Of a stretch of DNA of 64,000 nucleotides, positions 63,482-64,000 are shown one piece after another; the first letter of the stretch is position 1, and every line of letters begins with the position of its first letter. Made by a program: the position numbers and the translations under genes. The stretch covers positions 434,001 to 498,000 of the forward strand of contig NZ_JAEUAK010000003.1 in NCBI RefSeq assembly GCF_019511345.1. Direction: 5' to 3'. The notes under the pieces were generated by a model that worked only from the letters and a program-made list of their open reading frames with translations, was not told where the DNA came from and made no database searches. Source of the DNA: Rhizobium mesosinicum. Lineage in GTDB: Bacteria > Pseudomonadota > Alphaproteobacteria > Rhizobiales > Rhizobiaceae.

Positions 63482-64000
63482 TCAATCCGGCCGAAGCCGA
63501 TCGAGCGCCTTTTCGAACGCCGCCTCTCCACGGCGCGAAACTTCTGTGATGCGACCGTCCGTGATGACGGCGATCAAGTCTGCGAGTGCGGCCTCGCGGC
63601 GAATATGCGTGGCGATTACCAGCGCTCGGCCTCCGGCTCTCAGCGCGAGGCGATGCAGCACATCGCGTGCAGTGCGGCCGTCGAGCCCCTCGGTCGGCTC
63701 GTCGAGTAGCCAGAGCGGCGTGTCGCGCAGGAAGAGCCGCGCGAGTGCCAATCGGCGCGACTGGCCACCGGAAAGGCCCATCCCGCCTTCGCCGAGCGGT
63801 GTATCGAGGCCTGAGGGTAGCGCATCGACATCGGCAAGCAGGCCGGCAGCGGCGAGCGCGTCTCGCAGCCGGTCATCACCAGCATCGGGCGCCGCGAGCA
63901 ATAGATTGCCGCGCAGTGTATCCTGGAAAAGCTCGGTGCGCTGGGTCAGCAGCGTTGCGTCGAGCGCTGCGGCCATGCCGGCACTAGGTGGCAATTCGCC
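63482..64000 (-). CDS. cydC: Thiol reductant ABC exporter, CydC C-terminal part (5' end outside window)
   Basis: 173 residues of the C-terminal nucleotide-binding domain are present, open to the window edge. They include the Q-loop QRTELFQDTLRGNLLL, signature MGLSGGQSRRLALARLFL, Walker B LWLLDEPTEGLDG and the switch His in IATHIRREAALADLIAVI. CydDC exports cysteine and glutathione and is needed for bd oxidase assembly. It lies 77 bases before cydA on the same strand, matching the rhizobial cydDCABX order. CydC rather than CydD is chosen by position. Confidence 0.88.
   Translation of the reverse strand, partial: GELPPSAGMAAALDATLLTQRTELFQDTLRGNLLLAAPDAGDDRLRDALAAAGLLADVDALPSGLDTPLGEGGMGLSGGQSRRLALARLFLRDTPLWLLDEPTEGLDGRTARDVLHRLALRAGGRALVIATHIRREAALADLIAVITDGRITEVSRRGEAAFEKALDRLRPD

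Overview
The window looks like a replicon of a fast-growing rhizobium (Rhizobium etli/leguminosarum group, Alphaproteobacteria). It has high GC with third-position GC bias and many short ATGA-type gene overlaps. Small proteins that are common in Rhizobiales (DUF1127, DUF3008, a transglutaminase-like cysteine peptidase) are present, and the enzymes look like Rhizobium homologues. The panC-panB pair is known from plasmid p42f in R. etli CFN42, so a large plasmid or chromid is possible. I saw no replication genes, tRNA, rRNA, transposases, phage genes or CRISPR.

Layout. (1) 1-8.3 kb is mixed housekeeping and stress: a partial LysR regulator divergent from a DUF1127/VOC pair, two alpha/beta hydrolases, and a rearranged ybhP-ybhN-clsB-like set (EEP phosphatase, LPG-synthase-type membrane protein, phospholipase D/cardiolipin synthase). 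(2) 8.4-13.9 kb holds a TRAP transporter (dctQ-dctM-dctP order) with a Cache histidine kinase and a LuxR-type response regulator; a perfect inverted repeat lies between regulator and transporter. A ZntB-type transporter follows.

(3) 15.3-38.9 kb is the centrepiece: what appears to be a complete aerobic methylated-amine pathway. On the minus strand lie four sarcosine-oxidase-type genes (probably N-methylglutamate dehydrogenase, MgdABCD) and, further right, trimethylamine N-oxide demethylase (Tdm). On the plus strand lie two regulators, N-methylglutamate synthase (MgsABC), gamma-glutamylmethylamide synthetase (GmaS), PurU, FolD, the four-subunit dimethylamine monooxygenase (DmmDABC), trimethylamine monooxygenase (Tmm), a PAS/mini-chemoreceptor protein, and an APC permease divergent from tdm. 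The inferred flow is TMA to TMAO to dimethylamine to methylamine to gamma-glutamylmethylamide/N-methylglutamate to ammonium. Each demethylation step is paired with a GcvT-type folate module, and the C1 units drain through FolD and PurU to formate.

(4) 39.7-46.3 kb carries a secreted cysteine peptidase, panC-panB, and an AraC regulator divergent from an MFS exporter, followed by a fosmidomycin-resistance-type MFS protein. (5) 46.4-54.2 kb is an organosulfur-scavenging block: FMN reductase, metQ-metN-metI, an LLM flavin monooxygenase, and a tauABC-like transporter. (6) 54.3-60.5 kb has methylmalonyl-CoA mutase and a small unassigned catabolic set (FAH-family enzyme, two Gfo/Idh/MocA proteins, VOC protein). 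(7) 60.5-64 kb is the cytochrome bd operon read leftwards (cydC partial, cydA, cydB and a 40-residue cydX).

Assignments rest on recognised sequence motifs and gene context. No database search was run.
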